64,000 nucleotides of DNA from Methanococcoides alaskense. Its GTDB lineage: Archaea > Halobacteriota > Methanosarcinia > Methanosarcinales > Methanosarcinaceae. The first letter of the stretch is position 1. Each line of letters begins with the position of its first letter. Below, one piece after another: positions 45,704-54,915 of this stretch. Where the stretch lies: positions 186,001-250,000 of the forward strand of contig NZ_JAVDQI010000002.1 of assembly GCF_031454185.1 (NCBI RefSeq), written 5' to 3'. The notes beneath the pieces were generated by a model. The model worked only from the letters and a program-made list of their open reading frames with translations, did not search any database and was not told where the DNA came from. Position numbers and translations under genes: made by a program.

Positions 45704-47134
45704 ATGGATAAATATGATGTTATTGTGGTCGGAGCCGGTGTGACCGGTCTTCTGGCCGCACTTACATTATCAAAGCACGGCAAAAAAGTGCTGGTGCTTG
45801 AAAAACAGGACTCTGTGGGGGGAAACTGTAACAGTTACACAGTGGATGGTTATCAAGTAGACACCGGTCCGCATGCGATCACTCATCTTGCAGAAGGTCC
45901 GCTTAGGCGGCTCATGGACAATTATTTTGATTACCAGCCGGTATTCGAGGACTACGGTCAGTATTATGTAAGGACCGAGGAACGTTTTGTAAAAGTTCCC
46001 TCAACGATCAAAGAATTCGTCACATTTGACGTTTTTCCCAAACTTGACCGCCTTGCAATTACTCAGGCCATCACGAAGTCTCTCACAATGGCTTCCTTTG
46101 GTATCGATCTCTCGGACCAATCGGTCTATGATTCCCTTCCTGCAAACCTTTCAAAGGACACTTACGACTTCGCAGATGCTATATCCTACTTCCTTTCCGG
46201 ACGTTGTATGAAAGAAACATCTGCACAGAGGGTGCTGGCAGGAAGCAGTTTTGTAAGGGATAGTGTGACTCAGGAACAGTTCGAAGAGATCATCAAACAG
46301 GAATCCACTCCTCAAACCGAATCCATACTCCAGTCTGTCCTCCCATCCAATCTCCATCTCTCACTTCATTCAAGGATAAACCTATCTTGCCTCGGAAGAC
46401 TTGCTTCCAACAAGGTCAGTCTTTCCCAGGGATATCCGCGAAAAGGCCTAAAATCCCTGCTCAATGCAATTCTTTATTCTCTTCCCTCGACCGTGGAAAT
46501 TAAGACCGGATGTGAGGTCCATAAGATATTCACTGATAATGGAAAGGCCTGGGGTGTCGAAGCGGACAATGCATATAGTGCTGATCTTGTGATATACACA
46601 GGATTTGCAACATCCCTTCCCACTCTGGTCGAAGACCTTCCGGCATCTTACAAAGAGCTGCTTGACGGTATCGTTCATTCTAAAAGTCTCACATTATGGC
46701 TTGGCCTTGACAGGATGATGGATGAGTTCAAATATGTCGGGTCTGAGATATGGTTCAAGGACACCCCTTACTGGGCGATGCCCACAAGCAATTATGATCC
46801 TTCCCTTGCACCTAAAGGAAAACAGCTGATAGGGTTTGCTTTCTTCATGGATGAGGACAATGATGAGTCCAAAGATCTAAAGAACGCCTATGAGACGATC
46901 TACCGTGCTATCCCAAACATCGAGGATCGCATAGAAATGAAGCATCATCAGGTGATCGTTCCTGAAAAAGCTGCAGTGACGCTCAATGGAAAATTTGCTG
47001 ATATCCGTACTCCGGTAAAGAATCTTTATGTTGCAGGGACGGATACCGATAAACGCAGCATGGGAGTGACCCGGGCTGCATATTCTATACTTGAAATGTT
47101 AAAAGTGTTGAACGAGGACGGTAATCTTCACTGA
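45704..47134 (+). CDS. FAD-dependent oxidoreductase, phytoene-desaturase-like
   Basis: 476 residues. The dinucleotide-binding start is VIVVGAGVTGLLAALTLSKHGKKVLVLEKQDSVGG-like (motif at about 5-36), followed by YQVDTGPHAITHL. A late FAD-binding motif is NLYVAGTDTDKRSMGVTRAA (about 444-463). This is the CrtI/amine-oxidase superfamily. In methanogens such proteins may act on carotenoids, menaquinone-like or geranylgeranyl chains; the substrate is not given by sequence. It directly abuts purC, but has no known link to purine synthesis. Confidence 0.8.
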   Translation: MDKYDVIVVGAGVTGLLAALTLSKHGKKVLVLEKQDSVGGNCNSYTVDGYQVDTGPHAITHLAEGPLRRLMDNYFDYQPVFEDYGQYYVRTEERFVKVPSTIKEFVTFDVFPKLDRLAITQAITKSLTMASFGIDLSDQSVYDSLPANLSKDTYDFADAISYFLSGRCMKETSAQRVLAGSSFVRDSVTQEQFEEIIKQESTPQTESILQSVLPSNLHLSLHSRINLSCLGRLASNKVSLSQGYPRKGLKSLLNAILYSLPSTVEIKTGCEVHKIFTDNGKAWGVEADNAYSADLVIYTGFATSLPTLVEDLPASYKELLDGIVHSKSLTLWLGLDRMMDEFKYVGSEIWFKDTPYWAMPTSNYDPSLAPKGKQLIGFAFFMDEDNDESKDLKNAYETIYRAIPNIEDRIEMKHHQVIVPEKAAVTLNGKFADIRTPVKNLYVAGTDTDKRSMGVTRAAYSILEMLKVLNEDGNLH

Positions 47135-47821
47135 TCACCGTCTGATTATCATTGTTCTGAGTCTGTCGGCTGCATGTTCGGTCTTATCTGCAATGTCTGC
47201 AATAGTTCTGACAAGTTCGATAAAATAGAACACCCCGACAGCCCCTAGTTCCTTTTCATGAGCATATATGTCTTTGACAAGGTCCTTCTCGATAAGGTCT
47301 GTGATATGTTCCATCTCTTCTATCTGCGGAACAAGGGCCAGGGTCTCCTCGACCTCACGTTTGCTAAAGGATGTTTCAAGGAGTTCGCTCAACGAATCTA
47401 CCAGCTTTTCGTATATTTCCACTGTTTTCACTGTCTCTGCACTCAGTTGACATAGCTGGTCCTTTATCCCCTCGGGCATATCGCATTGTCTCAGGGTAAG
47501 CATATATGCCGCTTCCTGTGCCACATCGGCGATGGAATCCTGTGGCTTTAAAAAGTTTAGCAGGTCCTCTGCGTTCACAGGCAGCATTATCGAAGACGAA
47601 AGCTGTCCTCTTATCGTCTGTTTGATAATATCCGCTTCATGCTCGATGTTGTCGATCTCATGGCTAAGCTCTTCAACAAGGGGCATATTGGTGCAATATG
47701 CATTGACCGCCTGATCGAGCTTTCTTACCGTCTCCACACCTTTTGATGCGTGCAGGTAAAGTGGCTTAAAAGGCGATTTCGCAAATACGCTAAGTACCGA
47801 ACGAATGTATTCCCTTTTCAT
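47135..47821 (-). CDS. DUF47 family protein (PhoU-like), partner of phosphate transporter
   Basis: 228 residues from the ATG at 47821, whose first base overlaps the PiT stop (TAATG) with GGAG ahead; the longer frame to 47896 lies inside PiT. The protein is all helical, with EIDNIEHEADIIKQTI and QIEEMEHITDLIEKDL repeats carrying the acidic metal-binding motifs of PhoU folds. DUF47 proteins are coded next to PiT transporters and are thought to regulate them. Probably soluble, at the inner face of the membrane. Confidence 0.88.
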   Translation of the reverse strand: MKREYIRSVLSVFAKSPFKPLYLHASKGVETVRKLDQAVNAYCTNMPLVEELSHEIDNIEHEADIIKQTIRGQLSSSIMLPVNAEDLLNFLKPQDSIADVAQEAAYMLTLRQCDMPEGIKDQLCQLSAETVKTVEIYEKLVDSLSELLETSFSKREVEETLALVPQIEEMEHITDLIEKDLVKDIYAHEKELGAVGVFYFIELVRTIADIADKTEHAADRLRTMIIRR

Positions 47822-48861
47822 TATAATCCAACTCCCCTTAATCCCAGGAATATAAGTGCTGATGTTACTGCTGCTATCGGCACTGTGATTATCCATGACA
47901 TGGCTATCTTTCCAATAACACTAAGATCGACTGCAGCAAGACCGCCTGCAAGTCCGACCCCTATCACAGAACCAACTAGTGTATGCGTTGTAGAGATTGG
48001 TATTGAACTGTAGCTATGAAGGACAACAACGGATGCTGTAGCGAGTTCTGCAGAGAATCCCCTTGTAGGTGTCAGTTCAGTTATCTTTGTACCTATCGTC
48101 TCTATAACGCGGTATCCCCATGTAGCAAGTCCGATGACCATTCCGACACCACCGACCATTAAGACCCATGCGGGTATGGTCAGGTCTGCGAATCCGAGGG
48201 CGTTAAGTCCTGCGTAGAGTGGTCCGACAGCGTTTGCTACATCGTTAGAACCATGTGCGAATGCAATAAAACATGCAGTACCTATCTGAAGTATCACAAA
48301 TTTCTTTTCTATATTATATGGATTGTCCGTCTTCTGTAATAACGTCAGCCGTATGATCGTGAATATAATGTATGCGAGGACGGCACCTAATATGGGTGAG
48401 ACCAACCAGCTGCCCACGATCTTTGTGAGTACTATCCAGTTGATATCGCTATAAGCGATAATTCCCTGATATGCAGACACAAGTCCAAAACCAAGTACTG
48501 ATCCAACAATTGAGTGTGTGGTGGAGACCGGCAGGTTGTAAAATGTAGCGAAAGTGATCCAGAATCCGGCTGCAAGGATAGCTGCCAGCATTCCTACTGC
48601 TACAAGGTTCGGATCTAACAGCTTAATACTGTCAATAGGTACGATGCCTTTTGCAATGGTCGATGTGACTCTCTGACCAAAAAAGATAGCACCCACGAAT
48701 TCAAAGACAGCTGCCACAAGTATTACCTGTTTCAGTGAGAGTGCTCCACTCCCTACTGATGTTCCCATTGCATTAGCAAGATCGTTCGCTCCGATATTCC
48801 AAGCCATGTAGAGGCCTGCGATTACCAAAAGAACCACAATTGGATTTAATAGATCTATCAT
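47821..48861 (-). CDS. PiT-family inorganic phosphate transporter
   Basis: 346 residues with about ten transmembrane helices in two repeats. Each repeat has the family signature: GANDLANAMGTSVGSGAL with PVSTTHSIVGSVLGFGL in the N-half, and HGSNDVANAVGPLYAGL with PISTTHTLVGSVIGVGL in the C-half. PiT proteins import phosphate with protons or sodium ions. CAAAGGAAGG lies before the ATG. It forms a two-gene operon with the DUF47 regulator. Confidence 0.95.
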   Translation of the reverse strand: MIDLLNPIVVLLVIAGLYMAWNIGANDLANAMGTSVGSGALSLKQVILVAAVFEFVGAIFFGQRVTSTIAKGIVPIDSIKLLDPNLVAVGMLAAILAAGFWITFATFYNLPVSTTHSIVGSVLGFGLVSAYQGIIAYSDINWIVLTKIVGSWLVSPILGAVLAYIIFTIIRLTLLQKTDNPYNIEKKFVILQIGTACFIAFAHGSNDVANAVGPLYAGLNALGFADLTIPAWVLMVGGVGMVIGLATWGYRVIETIGTKITELTPTRGFSAELATASVVVLHSYSSIPISTTHTLVGSVIGVGLAGGLAAVDLSVIGKIAMSWIITVPIAAVTSALIFLGLRGVGL

Positions 48862-48918
48862 ATTTCCTTCCTTTGATCAAGTACTAAAGCTGATAATGTC
48901 ACACTTGTGATAAATGTA

Positions 48919-49866
48919 TCAATCATTATTTTTTGCTATGGAAATAATCTCTTCACGTGCCTTTTTAGCATCCCCGTCCTCGGGGTCCAGCTCGATGAGC
49001 AGATCGTATGTCTTAATGGCATCATTATAATTATCTTCCTGTACACTGAGTTCGGCAGCATTTGTCAGTATTGCGTTTGCTTCCTGTTTGTGCCCAAGTG
49101 TGTAAAGCAGTTTACCTCTTGTTCTCCACATGTCGATGTTGGCAACATCGAGTTCAAGGGCATTCTCTATCGCTCCGAGTGCCTTCTCGTATGTCTCAAT
49201 ACTCCTGCTCATAAGGGCTTTCAACTCCCACATCTCGGCTGCTTCCTGGAAACATTTTACTGCTTCCTTTGCCTGCCCAAGCTTCCTGTGAGCAATACCT
49301 GTGAAGAAGATGGGCTCGACAAAGTCTTCTGTCAGTCCCATTGTCTCCTCAAAAGCTGAAATGGCAGCACCGTATCTTTCAGATTCGAGAAGTAACATTC
49401 CTTTGCTGTGCCATACATGTGCAATGCTCGGGTCTATCTCTATGGAGCGTTCAAATTCCTCAATACCCTCTTGAGCCCTTCCCATTTCCGCAAGGATACC
49501 ACCTTTTAGGAAATAGCTTTCAGCATCCTTTGGCGCTATCTCTGTGATATTCGTGAATATCTCCAGTGCTCCCTCAAGGTCATCCTTGATGGCAAGGATA
49601 TTACCTTTCAATTTGAGTGCCTCGATATCTTCTCTAAGGTCCAATGCCTCATTGGTGGTCTCAAGGGCATCATCATAGAGATGAAGTCCGGTGAGTATCC
49701 GCGCTTTGATAAGCAGGGCATGAGTTGGGTCAGGTGCATGGTTGATCGCCTGTTCCACAACTTCCAGTGCCTGATCGAGATGGCTTTCCCTGCATAATGA
49801 CATTACTTTGTTTATCAGAAAATCTGCCAGTTCTTGAGGTGACATATCACTTTTAGGTTCGGACAT
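48919..49866 (-). CDS. TPR-repeat protein
   Basis: 315 residues made almost wholly of tetratricopeptide repeats, for example AESYFLKGGILAEMGRAQEGIEEFERSIEIDP and VWHSKGMLLLESERYGAAISAFEE in spirit (conserved G, Y/A, A and P spacing). No signal peptide or membrane helix. It should mediate protein-protein contacts in the cytoplasm; partners are unknown. The ATG at 49866 follows GGTGATT. Its position between PiT and nreA gives no functional clue. Confidence 0.85.
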   Translation of the reverse strand: MSEPKSDMSPQELADFLINKVMSLCRESHLDQALEVVEQAINHAPDPTHALLIKARILTGLHLYDDALETTNEALDLREDIEALKLKGNILAIKDDLEGALEIFTNITEIAPKDAESYFLKGGILAEMGRAQEGIEEFERSIEIDPSIAHVWHSKGMLLLESERYGAAISAFEETMGLTEDFVEPIFFTGIAHRKLGQAKEAVKCFQEAAEMWELKALMSRSIETYEKALGAIENALELDVANIDMWRTRGKLLYTLGHKQEANAILTNAAELSVQEDNYNDAIKTYDLLIELDPEDGDAKKAREEIISIAKNND

Positions 49867-49909
49867 AATCACCAATTGTGCAATACCATTTTAATGTCTT
49901 GCGGAGGAT

Positions 49910-51130
49910 TCAGAAAAAAGAGTCAAGTGTTTTCTGGAAACGCATGTCTGAAAGCATCTTTGCCTTTGCTTTCCATTGCTCCGAAGGTGTTCTCACTCGT
50001 GTTGCCATGTCATCCAGTGCTTCTTCAATGGTCTCAAACGTGCGTGGGATGGAGGACAATGCATTTCTGGCAGCCTCGCGGACCACCCATACCCCAAGCG
50101 GTGCCCAGTATTCAGGCGTTATTTCCCGTATCATGAATACCGATGCTTGCTTTTGTATCTTCTCAAGATGTTCCAGGGCGGCCATACGGGCGGCATAATA
50201 TCCTCCGGCAAGGTTCGAATATCCTTTTTTACCGTTAATGTCTTCCATGTCCTGCCCTATCCATGAAGAATCTCCTGACCAGGCCGAGCTTTTCATCCAT
50301 ATCTCGAGCAGCTCGTAAGAATATCTACGGGGGGTCATGAGTATCTCAAAATAGTTTCCGAAACATCCTCCGCTGAACACTGATATCTCACTGATGAGGG
50401 GCAGGTCTATCACACGGTCAGTAATGTCCTTCCCGACCATATCATCCGTGGCTGTAATTGCCCAGCGGGTAGGTACAAGTTTCCGTTCCTGTCCCAACAA
50501 GCCTATGGAAAGCAATCTTGTGATATGTTCCGTGGGGATGTCCCCTTTAAAGAGTTCACACACAGCATCCTTTGCAAGGGCATCAGTGTCGTATGCCAGA
50601 TGATCCACTTTTTTCGGGACCTTCGGATTCTCTGCAATATCAAAGTCCTTCATGGTTCCGGAAGGGCCCATGGGGGTAAGTACGCTGTCGAACTTCAGGT
50701 CCTGTTTCAATGGTTTTGTGAACCAGGCTTCTGTATCGATGGGTGACTTTGACAATGCGAGTTCCTGCGATTTTTCCAGGAGTTTATCTGGTCTGTTCGC
50801 ATTTTTCACATCCATGGTCGTATTTGCCCGAACAAGCTGGCATCTGGCAGATATGATGTCCTGGATGTCCATGGAAAGCCAATGTTTGGGGTCTTCCAGT
50901 GCCATTGCATCCTTAGAATCCACCTGTGGTGGGATCATGGGTCCGGCCTTGACCTGGGGGTAACCATATCTTCCCACAAAGACCGCTGGCGGGGAAGCAC
51001 CAAAAATAGAACCGTCTGAAGATATCGAAGTTGCAGTGCTCTCGGCAGATCTGAACTTCTCAAGAATAGGACACCGAGGTCTTCCGCAAAGTCCTTTTCC
51101 TTTACATTGGATGCATAGACTTTTGCTCAA
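49910..51130 (-). CDS. nreA: NreA-like DNA repair protein with PCNA-binding tail
   Basis: 406 residues. The N-terminus has a zinc-binding pattern CIQCKGKGLCGRPRCPI, as in archaeal Nre proteins. The core shows SPPAVFVGRYGYPQVKAGPM, the Nre signature region. The last residues QKTLDSFF form a PIP box, the motif that binds the PCNA clamp. Nre proteins are linked to DNA repair with PCNA in haloarchaea. The gene start overlaps the preceding regulator's stop (ATGA), so they are one operon. Confidence 0.88.
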   Translation of the reverse strand: MSKSLCIQCKGKGLCGRPRCPILEKFRSAESTATSISSDGSIFGASPPAVFVGRYGYPQVKAGPMIPPQVDSKDAMALEDPKHWLSMDIQDIISARCQLVRANTTMDVKNANRPDKLLEKSQELALSKSPIDTEAWFTKPLKQDLKFDSVLTPMGPSGTMKDFDIAENPKVPKKVDHLAYDTDALAKDAVCELFKGDIPTEHITRLLSIGLLGQERKLVPTRWAITATDDMVGKDITDRVIDLPLISEISVFSGGCFGNYFEILMTPRRYSYELLEIWMKSSAWSGDSSWIGQDMEDINGKKGYSNLAGGYYAARMAALEHLEKIQKQASVFMIREITPEYWAPLGVWVVREAARNALSSIPRTFETIEEALDDMATRVRTPSEQWKAKAKMLSDMRFQKTLDSFF

Positions 51131-51486
51131 TCTTCATCATCTTTACATAATATGCAATATTCTGCTTCCGGTGCATTTTTGAACAACCAACCTGAACGCT
51201 GTACGAACTTGCATACATTGCACATTCCCTCGTTCATGGCCTTTGCAGGCATCCCATTGACAAGGTTGGTGGCAAATTTCCTTATCTCTTCATTGGTCTC
51301 TTCTGAAAATCCTACTTCTGCTCCCCTTTTCTCACTCACGTACTGGGAAACGGCAGCTCTGGACAATCCGAGAATGTCGGCAACCTGTTGCTGTGTGCAT
51401 CCGTGGTCGATCATCATGGTACGTGCAAGTCCGGCTCGTATTGCTGGCAAAACTCTCTGAACCATTATCTCGCAGGTAGGTTTCAT
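51127..51486 (-). CDS. Archaeal helix-turn-helix regulator with C-terminal zinc knuckles
   Basis: 119 residues from the ATG at 51486, after AAGGATATAATATT. The HTH part is CTQQQVADILGLSRAAVSQYVSEKRG (about residues 29-54 region), as in XRE-like archaeal regulators. The tail has CNVCKFV and CILC, a likely zinc site. It probably regulates its own operon with nreA, though no operator is recognised. The longer frame to 51552 lacks a good site. Confidence 0.8.
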   Translation of the reverse strand: MKPTCEIMVQRVLPAIRAGLARTMMIDHGCTQQQVADILGLSRAAVSQYVSEKRGAEVGFSEETNEEIRKFATNLVNGMPAKAMNEGMCNVCKFVQRSGWLFKNAPEAEYCILCKDDED

Positions 51487-51686
51487 AATATTATATCCTT
51501 CACTCGTCCTATTTGATTTTTTTGGCAGCACTAATGATAAGCAGATCTGCACTCGAACGGACGCTCATAATTCAAAAAAAGGACATAGCATTCAATACCA
51601 GCATTGGTATGGCCATGTTCCGTTCATTATTAATTTTTAATACGAACATCAGGTCTGTCTGACAGTCCTGTTATTCAAAGTCAATT

Positions 51687-51995
51687 TCAGTCCTTGATCT
51701 GTTCGGGGGAGAACCCTTTCTTTACAAGAACGGCTTTCATGCGACTCAGATGGTTGCCCTGCAATTCTACGGCACTACCTTTTACAGTTCCGCCACACGC
51801 AAACTTTGATTTAAGGTATGTGGACAGTTCGTGGAGGTCGATCTCATTAGCATCGAATCCTTCTACAACTGTAACTTCTTTACCGTATCTTCGTCTATTC
51901 ACTTTCACTGTAATTCTTTGTTGCTCTTTTGCCACTTCTTCACAAATACATAGCTCTGATGGCAAACCGCAAACCGGGCACATTTCTGAACTCAT
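51687..51995 (-). CDS. Translation factor SUI1/eIF1-like protein
   Basis: 102 residues. An N-terminal zinc-binding pattern CPVCGLPSELCIC is followed by the SUI1 domain with VTVVEGFDANEIDLHELSTYLKSKFACGGT (key positions shown in part) and GNHLSRMKAVLVKKGF. Archaeal aIF1 helps the small ribosomal subunit pick the start codon. GGAGG lies ten bases before the ATG. Confidence 0.93.
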   Translation of the reverse strand: MSSEMCPVCGLPSELCICEEVAKEQQRITVKVNRRRYGKEVTVVEGFDANEIDLHELSTYLKSKFACGGTVKGSAVELQGNHLSRMKAVLVKKGFSPEQIKD

Positions 51996-52075
51996 CTTCT
52001 AGTTTTTCCTCCGCAAATTTATTGCGTCATATCCATAAATTATTATAATGTATGTTATTTATAGGTAATAAATAG

Positions 52076-52450
52076 ATGTCTTTTATGTATCCCACTATGC
52101 TATTAAAATCTAATGGTGATGTTATATCATCTGATGTCGAATATGCAAAAAGCATGTTCAAGCAGGCTAAAGGCCTCATGTTCAGGCGCTCTGTCCCTGA
52201 TAGCTATGCTATGGTCTTTATTTTTTCCTCTCTCAAGAAAATATCTCTCCACATGCTGTTTGTACCATTTCCTCTGGATGTCCTTTTTCTCAATGAAGAT
52301 AAAAGGATAGTCAAGACCACCACTCTCAGGCCCTGGATCGGTATCACTGATTCCGGTGAAAAGATCAGGTACGTCATAGAACTACCTTCAGGTACCATCT
52401 CTTCCAACGAGCTCAAGGTTGGGGATGATCTGATGTTCGATGAACCTTGA
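52076..52450 (+). CDS. DUF192 family protein
   Basis: 124 residues matching DUF192: AKSMFKQAKGLMFRRSVPD (about 23-41), MLFVPFPLDVLFLNEDKRIV (central motif) and YVIELPSGTISSNELKVGDD. The family is widespread in bacteria and archaea, of unknown role, often secreted; here no signal peptide is seen. It stands alone between SUI1 and purL and has no obvious ribosome binding site. The transcript may be leaderless. Confidence 0.85.
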   Translation: MSFMYPTMLLKSNGDVISSDVEYAKSMFKQAKGLMFRRSVPDSYAMVFIFSSLKKISLHMLFVPFPLDVLFLNEDKRIVKTTTLRPWIGITDSGEKIRYVIELPSGTISSNELKVGDDLMFDEP

Positions 52451-52532
52451 ACTTCTCTCTCGCTGGAAATCTTTATCTAATCTATGGTTTATTTAAGCCT
52501 AAATCATACTCCTTATATAATGAGGCGCACAA

Positions 52533-54680
52533 ATGTTACCTGAAAATGACCTGAAGATCATAACAGAAGAGATGGGCAGAGAACCAAACCTTGTTGAACA
52601 GGGATGCTTTTTGAATCTTTGGAGCGAACACTGCTCCTACCGTTCCAGTGCTCCCCTGCTAAAAACCTTTACCACTGTGGGAGATCGTGTTATCATAGGT
52701 CCTGGCGACGATGCAGCGATCATCCGCTTCGGAGAAGGCTGGGTACTTGCCATTGGAATGGAAAGCCACAACCATCCTTCATATGTCGATCCCTATAACG
52801 GATCAGCAACCGGTGTTGGCGGAATTGTGCGTGATATAATTTCCATGGGTGCCCGCCCAATAGCGCTTATGGATCCATTGTATTTCGGTCCTCTGGACAC
52901 TCCCAAGAACCTTTACCTTTTTGAGCATATCATTGAAGGTATCGCAGGTTACGGTAACTGCATTGGTGTTCCTGTTGTCAGGGGTGAAACATACTTCGAT
53001 GAATCCTACAGCGGAAACCCTCTGGTGAACGTTGTCTGTGTGGGTCTGGCACGCGAAGAGAACATCGTGACCGCATGTGCACAGAAAGCAGGCAACAAAC
53101 TTGTCCTCATAGGTTCGACCACAGGCCGTGACGGTCTTGGCGGTGCATCCTTTGCGTCCCGCGACCTTTCAGAAGAGGCTGAAGCCGAGGACCGCCCAAG
53201 TATACAGATCGGTGACCCATTCACCGAAAAGCTTGCGATCGAAGCAACACTGGAAGCTATCGGTGCAGGCTATGTTCTCTCATGCAGGGACCTTGGTGCA
53301 GCAGGTCTTGCAGGTGCAAGTTCTGAAATGGCATCAAAGGGTAAACTCGGTATGCGTCTGGAAGCTGACAAAGTTATCCTCAGGGAAGACGGCATGACTC
53401 CTTACGAGATCATGATCGCCGAATCTCAGGAACGCATACTAATGGAAGTCGAACCTGAAAATGTCGATGCTGTCCTTGCGATCGGAAAGAAGTACGACCT
53501 CCATGCAAGCATGATAGGTGAACTTACAGAACGTCTCTATTATACTGTTGAGTTCGAAGGTGAAATGGTAGCTGACATTCCGGTAATGCTGCTCACCGAA
53601 GGTGCGCCAACGTTCGAAAGACCATCCACTGCTCCTCCAGAGCGTGATATCGGTGAAAAACCAGACCTTCCTGCAGACCTGAAAAAGGTCGTTCTCGATA
53701 TCCTCTCCTCCCACAACATCGCTTCAAAAGAATGGATCTATCGCCAGTATGACCACGAAGTGCAGGTGCGTACTGTGGAAAAACCCGGCTCAGATGCAGC
53801 AGTTCTTCGCATAGGCGATGGAAAGGGACTTGCCATGTCATGCGGATGCAACCCGCGCCACACACTTCTTGATCCATACGAAGGTGGAAAAGGCACGCTC
53901 ATCGAGAATAGTATGAACCTTGCAGTAAAAGGTGCAGAAGGTATCGCACTCGTGGATTGCCTGAACTTCGGAAACCCTGAAAGACCTGACATCTACTGGC
54001 AGTTCAAACAGGCTATCCTCGGTCTCGGTGACGCTGCAAGAAGCCTGTCCATTCCGGTGGTCGGAGGGAACGTTTCCCTTTACAACGAAAGCGGAGAATA
54101 TGGCACTGCCATCGCACCAACACCATCCATTGGTCTTATCGGTATCACCGGAGAGCTTGAAACAGTTCCTCAAAGCCACTTTACAGGAGAAGGCAACACC
54201 ATCATCCTCGTAGGCAACACCCTTGATGAGATGGGTGGCTCGGAATATTACAACATGGTCGGGCTAAGGCTCAACGGTAATGTGCCAAAGGTAACCGATG
54301 ATTCAGTAAAGGTCATTGAAAAGCTCATCAATGTGGTGAGGGATGGAAATGTAGTGTCTGCTCACGATGTATCTGCCGGTGGTCTTGTTGTGGCCCTCTC
54401 TGAGATGTGTGACTCCATGGGTGCAGATATCGATCTGAGCACCGTAGGCGACAACCTGCGTGCTGACGATATCCTTTTCTCCGAATCCCATGCAAGAGCA
54501 ATTCTTGTAACATCCTCTCCTGAAAAGGTCACAGAAATGCTTTCCGATGTATCGCATACTGTCATTGGATCCGTAGGCGGTAACAACCTGAGCATCAAAG
54601 GTGAAGGATTCGATATTTCACTCTCCCTTGAGGAGATATCAGATGCAAGGACATCTCTTACAAAACTGATGATGGAATAA
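52533..54680 (+). CDS. purL: Phosphoribosylformylglycinamidine synthase subunit PurL
   Basis: 715 residues, the length of the small (separate-subunit) PurL. EHCSYRSSAPLLKTF, GPGDDAAIIRFG, MESHNHPSYVDPYNGSATGVGGI and FGNPERPDIYWQF are the conserved ATP- and FGAR-binding motifs of the two AIR-synthase-like halves. It makes FGAM from FGAR, with PurQ giving ammonia and PurS bridging; neither is in the window. GAGG lies seven bases before the ATG. Its partner purC is 7 kb away, not in one operon. Confidence 0.97.
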   Translation: MLPENDLKIITEEMGREPNLVEQGCFLNLWSEHCSYRSSAPLLKTFTTVGDRVIIGPGDDAAIIRFGEGWVLAIGMESHNHPSYVDPYNGSATGVGGIVRDIISMGARPIALMDPLYFGPLDTPKNLYLFEHIIEGIAGYGNCIGVPVVRGETYFDESYSGNPLVNVVCVGLAREENIVTACAQKAGNKLVLIGSTTGRDGLGGASFASRDLSEEAEAEDRPSIQIGDPFTEKLAIEATLEAIGAGYVLSCRDLGAAGLAGASSEMASKGKLGMRLEADKVILREDGMTPYEIMIAESQERILMEVEPENVDAVLAIGKKYDLHASMIGELTERLYYTVEFEGEMVADIPVMLLTEGAPTFERPSTAPPERDIGEKPDLPADLKKVVLDILSSHNIASKEWIYRQYDHEVQVRTVEKPGSDAAVLRIGDGKGLAMSCGCNPRHTLLDPYEGGKGTLIENSMNLAVKGAEGIALVDCLNFGNPERPDIYWQFKQAILGLGDAARSLSIPVVGGNVSLYNESGEYGTAIAPTPSIGLIGITGELETVPQSHFTGEGNTIILVGNTLDEMGGSEYYNMVGLRLNGNVPKVTDDSVKVIEKLINVVRDGNVVSAHDVSAGGLVVALSEMCDSMGADIDLSTVGDNLRADDILFSESHARAILVTSSPEKVTEMLSDVSHTVIGSVGGNNLSIKGEGFDISLSLEEISDARTSLTKLMME

Positions 54681-54885
54681 TTTCCATTATCTTCTTTTTC
54701 ATTTTAGAACTTTATATTGAAGTTCTATTTTTGTAAAACTTTATCCTTTTTGTCATTTGCCTTAAGGCGTTTCCACTCGATGTCTATATTTATATGAAGA
54801 ATATAATTCAATACTATCGCAGGTGAGAAGTGAGTTTGAAAAAAGAAGATGATCTCCCTGATATAGCTCCAGGTCCTGTCATCCA

Positions 54886-54915
54886 TAAAAGAAGATGCTG
54901 GTCTCATGCCAGCAT
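54886..54915 (-). terminator. Hairpin terminator overlapping the cysteine desulfurase stop
   Basis: On the minus strand ATGCTGG, loop CATGAGA, CCAGCAT (54915-54895) is followed by CTTCTTTTAT. The hairpin contains the last codons and the TGA stop of the desulfurase gene. Stem plus U-rich tail fits an intrinsic terminator. Confidence 0.6.

Noticed and set aside
54725..54907. Minus-strand frame of 60 codons overlapping the desulfurase stop by ATGA
   Set aside because: It begins inside the terminator hairpin and has no recognisable composition or motif.
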